Below, piece by piece: positions 9,557-18,113 of a stretch of DNA of 64,000 bases. The position numbers and the translations under genes were made by a program. Source of the DNA: Pseudomonadota bacterium (GTDB lineage Bacteria; Myxococcota_A; Polyangia; Polyangiales; Polyangiaceae); NCBI GenBank assembly GCA_023423895.1, contig JAFAER010000021.1:124001-188000 (forward strand), read 5' to 3'. How positions within the stretch are numbered: position 1 is the first letter of the stretch; the number at the start of each line of letters is the position of its first letter. The notes under the pieces were generated by a model. That model saw only the letters and a list, made by a program, of their open reading frames with translations. It was not told the origin of the DNA and made no database searches.

Positions 9557-10942
9557 GTGATAGCCATCGGGGCCTTGGCCACTCCCAATCCGCGTCCGAA
9601 GGCAGTTCTCGTCGCCGTTCACCTTCCGCGCGTGGACGATCGCGAGGTCGAATCGAGCCTGGAAGAGCTCGGGCGTCTCGTCACCACGCTCGGGTATCAA
9701 GTCGTCGCGCGCGTCGTGCAGCCGCGATCGCACCTCGAGGCCTCGGCGGTCGTCGGAGAGGGCAAGCTGCAGGAGCTCGCCGAGATCACCGGTGGCAGCG
9801 GGCACATCGGCAGCGCCGTACCGAAGCGCCGCGACAAGGCGCGCCTCCGCCGCGAAGCCGAAGAGCGCGAGGGAGAAGACGAGGAAGACGAGGCAGAGGA
9901 CGACGAGATCGGCGGTCCGAATGCGAAGGTCGATCTCGTCGCCGTCGACCACGACATCTCCCCGAGCCAGGCGCGCAACCTCGAGCGCGCCACGGGCGTG
10001 CAGGTGCTCGACCGGACCGGCGTGATCATCGAGATCTTCCACCGGCACGCGAAGAGCCGAGAAGCTCGGCTCCAGGTCGAAATCGCACGCCTGACGTACA
10101 CGGCTCCACGCCTTCGCGAGTCTCCGGGCGGCAAGGAACGCCAGCGCGGGCGCGGCGCGGGCGAAGCTGCCCTCGAGCTCGACCGCCGCAAGGTCCGCGA
10201 CCGCATCGCGGAGCTGCGGGAAGAGCTCGCGGCCGTGCAACGCGACCAGGACGTCCGGCGCGCGCACCGCCGGCAGGCACGGCGAATCGCGCTGGTCGGC
10301 TACACGAACGCCGGAAAGTCATCGCTGATGCGCGCGCTCACCGCGAGCGAGGTGTACGTCGAGGACAAGCTCTTCGCGACGCTCGACACGACCGTTCGTG
10401 CACTCCAGCCCGAGGCCAAGCCGCGCATCCTCGTGAGCGACACCGTCGGGTTCATCAAGAAACTGCCGCACGATCTCGTCGCGAGCTTCAAGTCCACGCT
10501 CGACGAGGCGCTCGAGGCGACCCATCTCCTTCACGTCGTCGACGCGGCCGATCCCTCATGGGAGGACCAGCTCGAGGTGACGCGCGAAGTGCTCGCCGAG
10601 ATCGGAGCCACCGAGGTCGCGTCGACGCTGGTGATGAACAAGGTCGACCTGCTCGATGCGTCCGAGCTGAGTCGCCTGCGCGTGCGCTTTCCGGACGCGT
10701 GGTTCGTCTCGGCGAAGAACCCGAACGACGTCGCGACCGTGCGGCAGCGCATCATCGAGATCTTCGAGTCGGCCTACGAAGAGATCGAGCTCGTGATCCC
10801 GTACGACCGGCAGGCGGTCCTCAGCGAGATGCACGACTCGGGGCGGGTCGTCGACGAGCGCTGGGAAGAAAGCGGCGTCACCGTTCGCTGGCGGGCCGAG
10901 CCCGAGGCGATTGGTCGGGTGCGCTCGCGCCTGCAGGCGTAG
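9557..10942 (+). CDS. hflX: Ribosome-associated GTPase HflX
   Basis: HflX is a GTPase that binds and splits stalled ribosomes. The N-terminal HflX domain is seen as LEELGRLVTTLGYQVV and VGEGKLQEL. An acidic insert follows (residues ~95-115, EEREGEDEEDEAEDDE) within the usual subdomain, and then NLERATGVQVLDRTGVIIEIF and a coiled coil. The G domain starts at GYTNAGKSS (residues 248-256), with DTVGFI as G3 and NKVD as G4. The start is uncertain: GTG at 9557 (461 aa) or TTG at 9575. The acidic insert is longer than in enteric HflX. It stands alone and converges with the VOC gene. Confidence 0.93.
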   Translation: MIAIGALATPNPRPKAVLVAVHLPRVDDREVESSLEELGRLVTTLGYQVVARVVQPRSHLEASAVVGEGKLQELAEITGGSGHIGSAVPKRRDKARLRREAEEREGEDEEDEAEDDEIGGPNAKVDLVAVDHDISPSQARNLERATGVQVLDRTGVIIEIFHRHAKSREARLQVEIARLTYTAPRLRESPGGKERQRGRGAGEAALELDRRKVRDRIAELREELAAVQRDQDVRRAHRRQARRIALVGYTNAGKSSLMRALTASEVYVEDKLFATLDTTVRALQPEAKPRILVSDTVGFIKKLPHDLVASFKSTLDEALEATHLLHVVDAADPSWEDQLEVTREVLAEIGATEVASTLVMNKVDLLDASELSRLRVRFPDAWFVSAKNPNDVATVRQRIIEIFESAYEEIELVIPYDRQAVLSEMHDSGRVVDERWEESGVTVRWRAEPEAIGRVRSRLQA

Positions 10943-10963
10943 CGAGCGCACCGCGACGCTTCA

Positions 10964-11389
10964 TCAGAAGGTGATCTCGATCGCCTCGGCCGACTGCTTG
11001 GCGGGGCCGTGATACACGACCTCGACGTTGTTGCCGTCGGGATCCGTGACGAACGCGGCGTAATAGCCGGGATGGTACGGGCGCTCGCCGGGTTTGCCGT
11101 TGTCCTGGCCGCCCGCGGCGAGCGCGGCGGCGTAGACGCGATCGACCATCGCGCGGTCCTTGGCCTGGAACGCGAAGTGGGACGGACCGGTCACGCGACC
11201 GGCGGACGCCTTCGAAGCTGCGTTCGATACGAACAGCTCGTCGGCCCAGAAGAAGTCCGGGCCTTCCTGCATCGGAATGCCGAGCACCTCGAAGACGGCG
11301 CCGTAGAAGCGCTTGGATGCCGGCAGATCACGAACGACGATCTGAAGGTGATCGATGAGACGACCTCGATAGAGCTTGTTCGTTTCCAT
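10964..11389 (-). CDS. VOC (glyoxalase/bleomycin-resistance fold) protein
   Basis: This single-domain 141-residue VOC protein keeps candidate metal ligands in the usual places: His14 (IDHLQI), His71 (SHFAFQ) and Glu123 (NNVEVVYH). The segment DPDGNNVEVV is the family signature before the last strand. VOC proteins include lyases, dioxygenases and resistance proteins, so the reaction cannot be named. It forms a dimer in the family. It lies downstream of, and in the same direction as, the lipoprotein gene at 11486-11923, separated by 96 bp. Confidence 0.85.
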   Translation of the reverse strand: METNKLYRGRLIDHLQIVVRDLPASKRFYGAVFEVLGIPMQEGPDFFWADELFVSNAASKASAGRVTGPSHFAFQAKDRAMVDRVYAAALAAGGQDNGKPGERPYHPGYYAAFVTDPDGNNVEVVYHGPAKQSAEAIEITF

Positions 11390-11485
11390 GCGCTCGGTCT
11401 ATCCCGCCGCACTCGAGCCGGCAAGGCGGGGCGATGGCGCAGCGGCAGGCGTGCGCGTCACGTGCGCGCGCGTCATTTGCGCACG

Positions 11486-11923
11486 TCACGGGCCGAAGCC
11501 GAGCCTCGTCACGTCGGGCCCTCGCGCGCGGATGTTCCCGCGGCACGGGTACTCGTCGTCGACGACGTAGTCGATCTCGTGCTCCAGCGCGGAGCCGTCG
11601 GGGAAGCGAGCCGAGAAGCTACAGCGGCCCTCGTCCGTCGGCACGATCCAGAACGTGTCGCATCGATCCTGCGCGTCGCGATGCATGCACTCGACGCTCT
11701 TGGCGTTGCAGGCTTCGCCGGAGACGACGATCTGGGGCTGGCGCTCGACCGCCGTCGCGTCGAGGACGACCGCCGACCCGCGGTCGGGGCAGTTGCAGCC
11801 GGTCACGAGCGCCGGTGCGGCGACCGGGAGCGCGACGCGCGGCGCCCAGGCCAGCGCCACCACGGAGAGCGCAACCACACGCCTCGACCAGCTCGCGGCC
11901 GCGCTCGTGCCCCGTGACGTCAT
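11486..11923 (-). CDS. Small Cys-containing lipoprotein, unknown function
   Basis: Starting at the ATG at 11923 gives 145 residues with a twin-Arg basic region (SWSRR), a hydrophobic core and a candidate lipobox LVTGC with Cys43. The open frame extends further upstream, but that part is Pro/Arg-rich and has no signal, so it is left out. The mature part has paired cysteines (CNCPD, CNAKSVECMHRDAQDRC, C-S-F, YPCRG), suggesting a small disulfide-bonded periplasmic or surface protein. No family is recognised. Expression is probably independent because it starts 94 bp away from the next gene upstream. Confidence 0.6.
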   Translation of the reverse strand: MTSRGTSAAASWSRRVVALSVVALAWAPRVALPVAAPALVTGCNCPDRGSAVVLDATAVERQPQIVVSGEACNAKSVECMHRDAQDRCDTFWIVPTDEGRCSFSARFPDGSALEHEIDYVVDDEYPCRGNIRARGPDVTRLGFGP

Positions 11924-12017
11924 GACGACAGCGTACGTTTCGCACCGCGCCGGGGGAAGCTTCGCCGGTGATGGAGTCGGCGCGACAGCCCAGCGCGGTC
12001 GTGTGCGGCCGGCGCTG

Positions 12018-12296
12018 TCAGTCGGGCTTCGAAGACCAGGGCTCGGGGTAGGGCCCCTTGGTTTCACCGGAGTTCACCCTGGCAGGCTCGGCATGAGATG
12101 GCACGGGAACGAGGCCGGCTCTCGCCTCGACGGACGAGACGTGAGGCAGGTCGTCCGGCGACGAGGAGCCCGGAGCCGACGTGGAGTCGTGGTCCTCGTC
12201 CGCTCCGATCTCGTCCTGAGTGGCGGTGCCGACCGCGCATCCGGAGATCGTCACGATCGCTAGTGCACCAAGGAACGAACGCCAGACGTGGATCAT
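12018..12296 (-). CDS. Small lipoprotein coupled to the sigma54 activator
   Basis: The 92-residue product begins MIHVWRSFLGALAIVTISGC, a short signal peptide with lipobox ISGC (Cys20), followed by an acidic, Ser/Pro-rich disordered chain. Its ATG overlaps the stop of the regulator gene (ATGA at 12293-12296), and the GAGGAAGAAGA stretch at the end of the regulator is the only ribosome-binding site, so translation should depend on that of the regulator. No family is recognised. The coupling suggests a role in the same signal path, for example as an envelope sensor, but that is inference. Confidence 0.6.
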   Translation of the reverse strand: MIHVWRSFLGALAIVTISGCAVGTATQDEIGADEDHDSTSAPGSSSPDDLPHVSSVEARAGLVPVPSHAEPARVNSGETKGPYPEPWSSKPD

Positions 12297-15200
12297 TCTT
12301 CTTCCTCCAGGGCTCCGCCAGAGTGCGAGAGACCGTACTGTTTGACAAGCTGCGAGACGCGGGGACGTTTCATGCCGAGCAGTTCGGCAGCGCGCGTGAT
12401 GTTGCCGTTCGAGTCGCGGAGCGCGCGCGTCACGCACTCACGTTCGATCTGGCGCTTCAGATCGTGCAGCGACATTCGACTCGATCGGACGTGCTCGTAC
12501 GCTGCCACCGACGGAGAGGACGTCGCTGGCTCGCTCATCGGCCCGCTGTGAGAGAGCGTGTCTGCCGGGTGCGACGATTCGCTCCCCGGTCCGGTCATCG
12601 CGCTCTCACTCCTCCGATCGAGCTCCACCAGGTCGGCTGTCTGGATCATCGGACCGTCTGCGAAGACGGTCGCGGCCCGCAGGACGTTCTCCAGCTCACG
12701 CACGTTGCCGGGCCACGAGTGGTCCTGAAGTCGCGCGAGTGCCTCGCTCGTGAGGCGTTTCGGCGCCGTGCCATGCTCGGCAGCGATGCGCTCGAGGAGA
12801 TGGTCCGCGAGCTGCGGAATGTCTCCCGCGCGTGCGCGAAGAGGCGGCACCTCGAGAGTGATTCCGCGGATTCGGTAGTACAGGTCTTCGCGGAACTCAC
12901 CCCGCTGGACCATCTTCTGCAGGTCGCGATGCGTGGCGCAGATCACGCGCACGTTGCTCGTGAGCGTCGTCGTACCGCCGACGCGCTCGAAGGTCTTGTC
13001 CTGGAGGACGCGGAGCAGCGCAACCTGCGTACGCGGAGAGATGTCGCCGATCTCGTCGAGGAACAACGTCCCTCCGTCAGCCAGCTCGAAACGTCCGCGG
13101 CGTCGACCCGTCGCGCCGGTGAACGCGCCGCGCTCGTGACCGAACAGCTCGGAGAGGAGCAACGTCTCGACGAGCGCGGCGCAGTTGACGACGACCAGCG
13201 GCCCCGACGAGCGAGGACTGGCGAGATGCAGCGCTCGGGCTACCAGCTCCTTGCCGGTGCCGCTCTCGCCGTGGATGAGGGTCGTGCTCTCCGACAGCGC
13301 TGCTTTGCGAATGGCGGCATGGAGAGCGCTCATCCTCGCGTCATTCCCCACGAGCAGCCGATCTTTCGCATTCGCGGTGGGAGCCGAGCGAGAGACCGGC
13401 CCCGACGGGGGCGGTGCGACGTTCGACTCCGCGCGATCGTCGACCAGCGACGCAGCGAGCTCCGCCAGCGCCGTCATCTCCGGCCTTGCGAGCAGCGAGG
13501 CGCACACGTCCGGGCTGAGGGTGGACGCGACCCGGTCGCGGAGCTCGATTGCACGCCCTACGTGCGCCTTCGCCAGCTCCAGATCGCCTTCGTCCCGTGC
13601 GGCCGTCGCAACGAGGACGTGCACCTGCACGATCAGTTCGTACTCATCGGCCTCTCGTGCGAGCTCCAGCGCGCGCAGCGCCGACGCGCGAGCCGGGCGA
13701 CCAAGCCCTCGGAGCTGCATTGCACGGAGATATGCAATGTCGGCGATGGCGCGCGGCGTGCGAGCATTCTCCGACGCCGTCTGCAGCCACTCGTCCATCC
13801 GACGTAGGTTGCCTTCGGCGAGCGCGATCTTCGCTGCGACGATGGCCGCATCGCCGATGTACTGCACTTCACCCGACGCACGGGCGTGCACGAGCGAGTT
13901 GTGCACTTCCCGTTCGGCGGCGTCCGTTGCTCCGCGCGCCAGCGCCACCTCCGCAGCAACGCGCTCGAGATGTGCGGCGCGTGCTGGAGTGAGGTTGCCG
14001 GCCATGATCCTCCGGCCGAAGCGCAGCGCGTGCTCTGCGCTGTCCACCAGACCGAGCATCAGCCGAAGTTCGGCGAGATTGGCGATGGGGAGCGCCGCCG
14101 ATGCACGTCCGCCGAGAGAGTCGCAGTGGCTCAGTCGCTCCTCCCAGTAACGGAGCGCGCCCATGAAGTCGCGCTGCCGGAAGGCGACGTAGCCAAGGTT
14201 CGATCCAGCGAGCGCTGCCGCGCGATGCTCACCGTGGCGTTCGGCGTCGGCGAGCACTCGGGCGAGCGTCTGCCGAGCCTCGTCGAGGAATCCTTTGGAC
14301 CCCAGCGCGATCGCGCGATTGAGGCGAGCACGGAGGTCGGCCGTCGTGTCACCGGCATTCTGTGCAGCGATGGCGTCGGCCGCAAAATGGCTGTCGGCGG
14401 CGTCCCACTCCCCTCGCGAGAGGAGGAGTTTTCCGAGGATGCATCGGGCCGCGAGCCTCGTCTTCGGGTCGTTGGTCAGACGTAGTGCCGTCTCAGCCTC
14501 ACTTCGGACGATCTCGTGATCGCCCGTGAGATACCCGATCTCGCCCCGCTCGACGGCGATCCATGCCTGAACGTCGTGGTCGTCCTCATCTCGTGCAAGT
14601 TGGTCGAGGACGAGCCTCGCGCTCACGAGGTCGCCAAGCTGCACGTGCGCCCGCGAAATGGTGAGCTGGACCCGTCCGCGCTGACCACCCGCATCAACGA
14701 TGCCGTCACACCATCGAAGGGCATCGAGCGGCTTGCCGGCCGCGAGCGCTCGTTGGGCGGCGCGGAGGCGGAGCTCGGTCCCGATCTCGCCCCCGACGCT
14801 CGCGATGGCCGCCCGCCAGTGCTCGGCTAGCTCGCTCGTGATCCGTGCATCACGCGCGTAGCGAGCTGCCCGGTCGATCGCGGCGTCGGCCTCGAGCGGC
14901 CTGTCGGTGACAAGCAGCTCGGCGGCGCGGGCACAGGCCCACGGATCGAGCGCGAAGCTCTCGTCTTGGAGAAGTCCGGCGGTCCGTGTTCGAAGCTCCG
15001 TGGTCGCCGCCGACTCGAGCGCAACGCCATCGACGGACTCATCGAGGACGAGGGCGCTGCCACGCTCCACGGCGATGCCGGCGTCCACCAGCTCGTGGAC
15101 GCGCGCAGCGTCGGCCGGCGAGCGCTGGAGAGCGGACAACGGGATCGATCGCCGGGCGAGTGCCAGTACGATCGCCAGCTCCGGGGGCGTCGCCGACAGA

Positions 15201-15961
15201 GGCTGTGACGCGCTCGACGCCGAACCCGCGGGCTTCCAAGGTCCGCCGTCGCGGCGGGCCTGACGCCACCAGGACTCGAGGCCGTGGAGGCCGCGATGTC
15301 GGAGCAGCGCTTCGCTGTCTCGAGTCACGGCGTCCATCCAGAGCCGCTTCTCGTCGAGCGTGAGCTCGCTCGTGATCTCGATGAAGCGATCGACCCACGC
15401 TGGCGGTGCCGACGTCGTGACCAGCACGAGGACGATCTCGGAGACGGCGCCCAGCTCGCGCGCCACCGCGTCGTCCCAGCTGCCTTCTCGTGGCAGCGGC
15501 GCGACGATCGCGACGCGGCACTGGCCGAGCGCGCTCGCGTAACTCCGCGCATCACACGCGAGCGCTCCTAGACCGAGCTGGGTCGCGGCCTCGCGAAAGA
15601 CCGAGATGTTGCTCGAACGGAGCGCGCCCTCGACGACCCGACGCCCCGCCGTGCGCAGCCGGCGTGCAGCATGGGAAAGAGTTGGCTCAACGTATTCGTC
15701 GCGGGTACGAACGACGAGCACACCCGGGCGAGGCCCAGTGACGGCGTGGTCGAAGCCGACGAACTGTCCGCCGTCATCCACGGTTTGCGTCACGCTCTCG
15801 CGTGGGGGTGCAATGCGCGCGGGGATATTCACGAAACCCCCGAGAGAGGCACTTCGCGCGGAGTGGGCGTCGCCTTCTCGCAGCGACCGAAACGAAATGA
15901 ACGGCTCACACGGCCCTCCGTGACGTTCCCGAACGAGTAGCACTGGCCGTGCCACGCGCAT
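12293..15961 (-). CDS. Sigma54-dependent activator with TPR-like repeats
   Basis: This 1222-residue regulator has three parts. Residues ~60-300 look like a nucleotide-binding or STAND-type domain without an intact P loop (CRVAIVAP, IVLVLVTTSAPPAW). Residues ~380-860 are helical repeats rich in Ala/Leu/Arg with TPR-like spacing (for example GNLRRMDEWLQTASENARTP). The AAA+ core has Walker A GESGTGKE (898-905), the sigma54 contact loop GAFTGA (945-950), Walker B GGTLFLDEIGD, and the R-finger region. A Fis-type helix-turn-helix ends the chain (NITRAAELLGMKRPRVSQLV). The first ~56 residues are doubtful; a GTG at 15793 could be the start. The input signal is probably a protein partner bound by the repeats. 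Confidence 0.88.
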   Translation of the reverse strand: MRVARPVLLVRERHGGPCEPFISFRSLREGDAHSARSASLGGFVNIPARIAPPRESVTQTVDDGGQFVGFDHAVTGPRPGVLVVRTRDEYVEPTLSHAARRLRTAGRRVVEGALRSSNISVFREAATQLGLGALACDARSYASALGQCRVAIVAPLPREGSWDDAVARELGAVSEIVLVLVTTSAPPAWVDRFIEITSELTLDEKRLWMDAVTRDSEALLRHRGLHGLESWWRQARRDGGPWKPAGSASSASQPLSATPPELAIVLALARRSIPLSALQRSPADAARVHELVDAGIAVERGSALVLDESVDGVALESAATTELRTRTAGLLQDESFALDPWACARAAELLVTDRPLEADAAIDRAARYARDARITSELAEHWRAAIASVGGEIGTELRLRAAQRALAAGKPLDALRWCDGIVDAGGQRGRVQLTISRAHVQLGDLVSARLVLDQLARDEDDHDVQAWIAVERGEIGYLTGDHEIVRSEAETALRLTNDPKTRLAARCILGKLLLSRGEWDAADSHFAADAIAAQNAGDTTADLRARLNRAIALGSKGFLDEARQTLARVLADAERHGEHRAAALAGSNLGYVAFRQRDFMGALRYWEERLSHCDSLGGRASAALPIANLAELRLMLGLVDSAEHALRFGRRIMAGNLTPARAAHLERVAAEVALARGATDAAEREVHNSLVHARASGEVQYIGDAAIVAAKIALAEGNLRRMDEWLQTASENARTPRAIADIAYLRAMQLRGLGRPARASALRALELAREADEYELIVQVHVLVATAARDEGDLELAKAHVGRAIELRDRVASTLSPDVCASLLARPEMTALAELAASLVDDRAESNVAPPPSGPVSRSAPTANAKDRLLVGNDARMSALHAAIRKAALSESTTLIHGESGTGKELVARALHLASPRSSGPLVVVNCAALVETLLLSELFGHERGAFTGATGRRRGRFELADGGTLFLDEIGDISPRTQVALLRVLQDKTFERVGGTTTLTSNVRVICATHRDLQKMVQRGEFREDLYYRIRGITLEVPPLRARAGDIPQLADHLLERIAAEHGTAPKRLTSEALARLQDHSWPGNVRELENVLRAATVFADGPMIQTADLVELDRRSESAMTGPGSESSHPADTLSHSGPMSEPATSSPSVAAYEHVRSSRMSLHDLKRQIERECVTRALRDSNGNITRAAELLGMKRPRVSQLVKQYGLSHSGGALEEEE

Positions 15962-16105
15962 TTCTCGGGCGATCCGTCGGATCGCGAACGCCCGACATGA
16001 TCAACGTCGTAACGAACCGCACGAATCGGTCACCGAAGGCACGGCGTGCGCGAACGTTCGGTGGCGGATGCTCCCACTCTCGGACAGCGCACGGCGCTGC
16101 CGACG

Positions 16106-17614
16106 TCAGATCTGCGCGATCGCGAGGCTGCGCCGCCGCGGGCCGGCCGCCGACGGCTTCTTGCCGTCACCAGCGCCGATCTTCGTGAACGCGCGTCGAT
16201 AGGCAGCGAAGTTCCCACCGTCCCGCGCCGCTTCGAGGGTCGCGAGTCCTTCGGCAGCGCCGCCCTGCGCGAGGATGTATTCGACCCATGCCCACTTCGC
16301 GCTCGTCGAACGGACGTCGGCGCGACCACGGAGGCCGCGGCGAAGGCGCTCGAGACGGCTCTCGACGACCTCGATGCCCGCGAACGGCTGGCCGTCGAGC
16401 GGCGTGTTCCGCTTCGCGCAGAAGGGCGCGATGCCGAGCGCGACGGGCGCGATCTTCGTCAGCTCCGTCGTGAAGCGCACGCACTCGTCGATGTCCTCGT
16501 CCGTCTCGCCGGGGAGACCGATCATGAGGTAGAGCTTGAGGCGGTCCATCCCGTGACGCCTCGTGAGCTCGGCGCAGCGGATGAGGTGCTTCTCCTTCGC
16601 CTTGCGCTCGAGCAGCTCGCGCATCTTCTCGCTCGGTCCGTCCATGGCCGTCGTGAGGACGCCCTGGCCCGCGCGCCGGAGCGCGGCGACGAAGTCGTCG
16701 GTCAGGCGATCGGGTCGTAGCGACGAGAGGCCGACCTCACACCCGCGATCGGCGAGCGCGTTGATGAGCGGGACGATCTTCGGATGATCGCTGACGGCGG
16801 CGCCGACGAGGCCCACGCGCTTCGCATCCTCCGGGACGAGCTCGAGGATGCGCTCCATCGGGACGAGCCGCATGCCGCCGTTCGTCGAGCGACGCATCAC
16901 GCAGTACGTGCACCGGCGCGAGCACCCGCGCTCGGTCTCCACCAGGAACATGTTGGAGAGCACCGTGTGCGGCGTGCGGATGGGCGCCCATGCCGGCAGC
17001 AGCTCGACGGGGGCCTTCGCGACGACCGGAAGGATCTCTCCGTGATGAGCCGGCACGAAGACGTGCTCGATCTTCGCGAGCGCGTCGATGGCGTCCGAGC
17101 GGCTCGACGCGCCCTCGATCGTTCGAATGACGTCGACGACGAGCACCTCGGCCTCGCCGACGACGATGGCGTCGCAGAAGGGCGCGAGCGGCAGCGGGTT
17201 CGAGAAGGTGAGAGGCCCGCCGGCGATCACGAACGGATGGCGCTCGTCGCGCTCTTCACGCAGGGGAGGGATGCCAGCGGCATCGAGCATCCGCAGGAAG
17301 CCGGCGATCTCGCCCTCGTACGCGATGCTCGCCGCGACGATCGGATATTCGTCGAGGCCGCGGCGTGACTCGTAGCTGATCGGTCGCGTCTGGAGCGCGA
17401 GCTTGCCCTCGGCTTCGTCATCGAGGACGACGCGCTCGGCCGCGAGCCCGGACGTCTCGTTGATCGCCCGGTAGATGCGCTGGTACCCGAGCGAGCTCAT
17501 CGCTGCGGCGTAAGGAGAGGGATACAGAAGCGCGACCGCAAACGGCGCCTGCTTGTCGAGCCGACCGATCTCGTCGGCGAGTCGTTGCCGGATGCGCTCG
17601 TTGGGATTCGCCAC
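16106..17614 (-). CDS. B12-binding-type radical SAM protein
   Basis: This 502-residue protein has the layout of radical SAM enzymes with an N-terminal Rossmann (B12-binding-like) part (residues ~20-215, FAVALLYPSPYAAAMSSLGY and VIAGGPLTFSNPLP) followed by the SAM barrel. The iron-sulfur motif is CSRRCTYC (Cys231, Cys235, Cys238). ERGCSRRC and MIGLPGETDEDI match the strand and SAM-binding motifs of this group. The cobalamin DxHxxG motif is not seen, so B12 may not be bound. The start is a GTG; codons upstream lack coding character. Members of this group are often of unknown substrate. Confidence 0.85.
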   Translation of the reverse strand: MANPNERIRQRLADEIGRLDKQAPFAVALLYPSPYAAAMSSLGYQRIYRAINETSGLAAERVVLDDEAEGKLALQTRPISYESRRGLDEYPIVAASIAYEGEIAGFLRMLDAAGIPPLREERDERHPFVIAGGPLTFSNPLPLAPFCDAIVVGEAEVLVVDVIRTIEGASSRSDAIDALAKIEHVFVPAHHGEILPVVAKAPVELLPAWAPIRTPHTVLSNMFLVETERGCSRRCTYCVMRRSTNGGMRLVPMERILELVPEDAKRVGLVGAAVSDHPKIVPLINALADRGCEVGLSSLRPDRLTDDFVAALRRAGQGVLTTAMDGPSEKMRELLERKAKEKHLIRCAELTRRHGMDRLKLYLMIGLPGETDEDIDECVRFTTELTKIAPVALGIAPFCAKRNTPLDGQPFAGIEVVESRLERLRRGLRGRADVRSTSAKWAWVEYILAQGGAAEGLATLEAARDGGNFAAYRRAFTKIGAGDGKKPSAAGPRRRSLAIAQI

Positions 17615-18113
17615 CGCCTGGTGTTTAGGAGCTGCGGCACGTAACGCAAGCAAATCCGTAGAGAAACAGCTCGGCTCTCGTGGCGTCGTCCCGGGCGCCT
17701 CCCCCGACAGATTGGAGTGATCCCGAGGCGTTAACCGACACGCCGGGCACGATGCTCGCGCGGACGCCCGCACGCCCGCACGCCATGGGCCGCCGAGGCG
17801 ATGCCTGCATGCCTGCGCGCCTGGATGGATGATGCCTGATGCCTGGACGGATGCCTGGCTCTTAGGAAGATGCGTGCATCTGCACGCGAGCGAGCGAGCG
17901 ACCCGGGCGTTCGTGTCGAAACGCGCGATGCAAGCCCTACGACGAGCCCGACGACCGACCGGTGATCCAGTCCGAGCGTCACGCTGTTGGCACCATCTCG
18001 CGCGCCGGAATTTGAGACCGAGACGAGACCTTCAGAACCCCCGGAGTTACCGGGTTGGCACGTGCACACCCGACGCCCGCAGCTATAGTGCGCGACCCTC
18101 TCGGGAACTCATC
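17615..18113. other. Intergenic region with short ATGCCTG repeats
   Basis: These 499 bp between divergent genes hold no supported gene; the open frames here are Arg-rich. The left part contains the start region of the radical SAM gene. The middle has GCACGCCC-type repeats (around 17762-17783) and five ATGCCTG copies. The right part should hold the promoter of the amidohydrolase gene; TATAGT at 18084-18089 is a possible -10 box, but no well-spaced -35 box is visible. Confidence 0.5.
17801..17857. repeat. ATGCCTG heptamer cluster
   Basis: ATGCCTG occurs at 17801, 17809, 17832, 17839 and 17851, with ATGGATG variants between. The spacing is irregular, which argues against an operator array and for slipped-strand expansion in a non-coding region. 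Confidence 0.5.

Noticed and set aside
18057..18075. TGGCAC as a sigma54 promoter for the amidohydrolase gene
   Set aside because: No TTGC five bases after it. The same holds for TGGCAC near 8263, 12093, 44946 and 46801.
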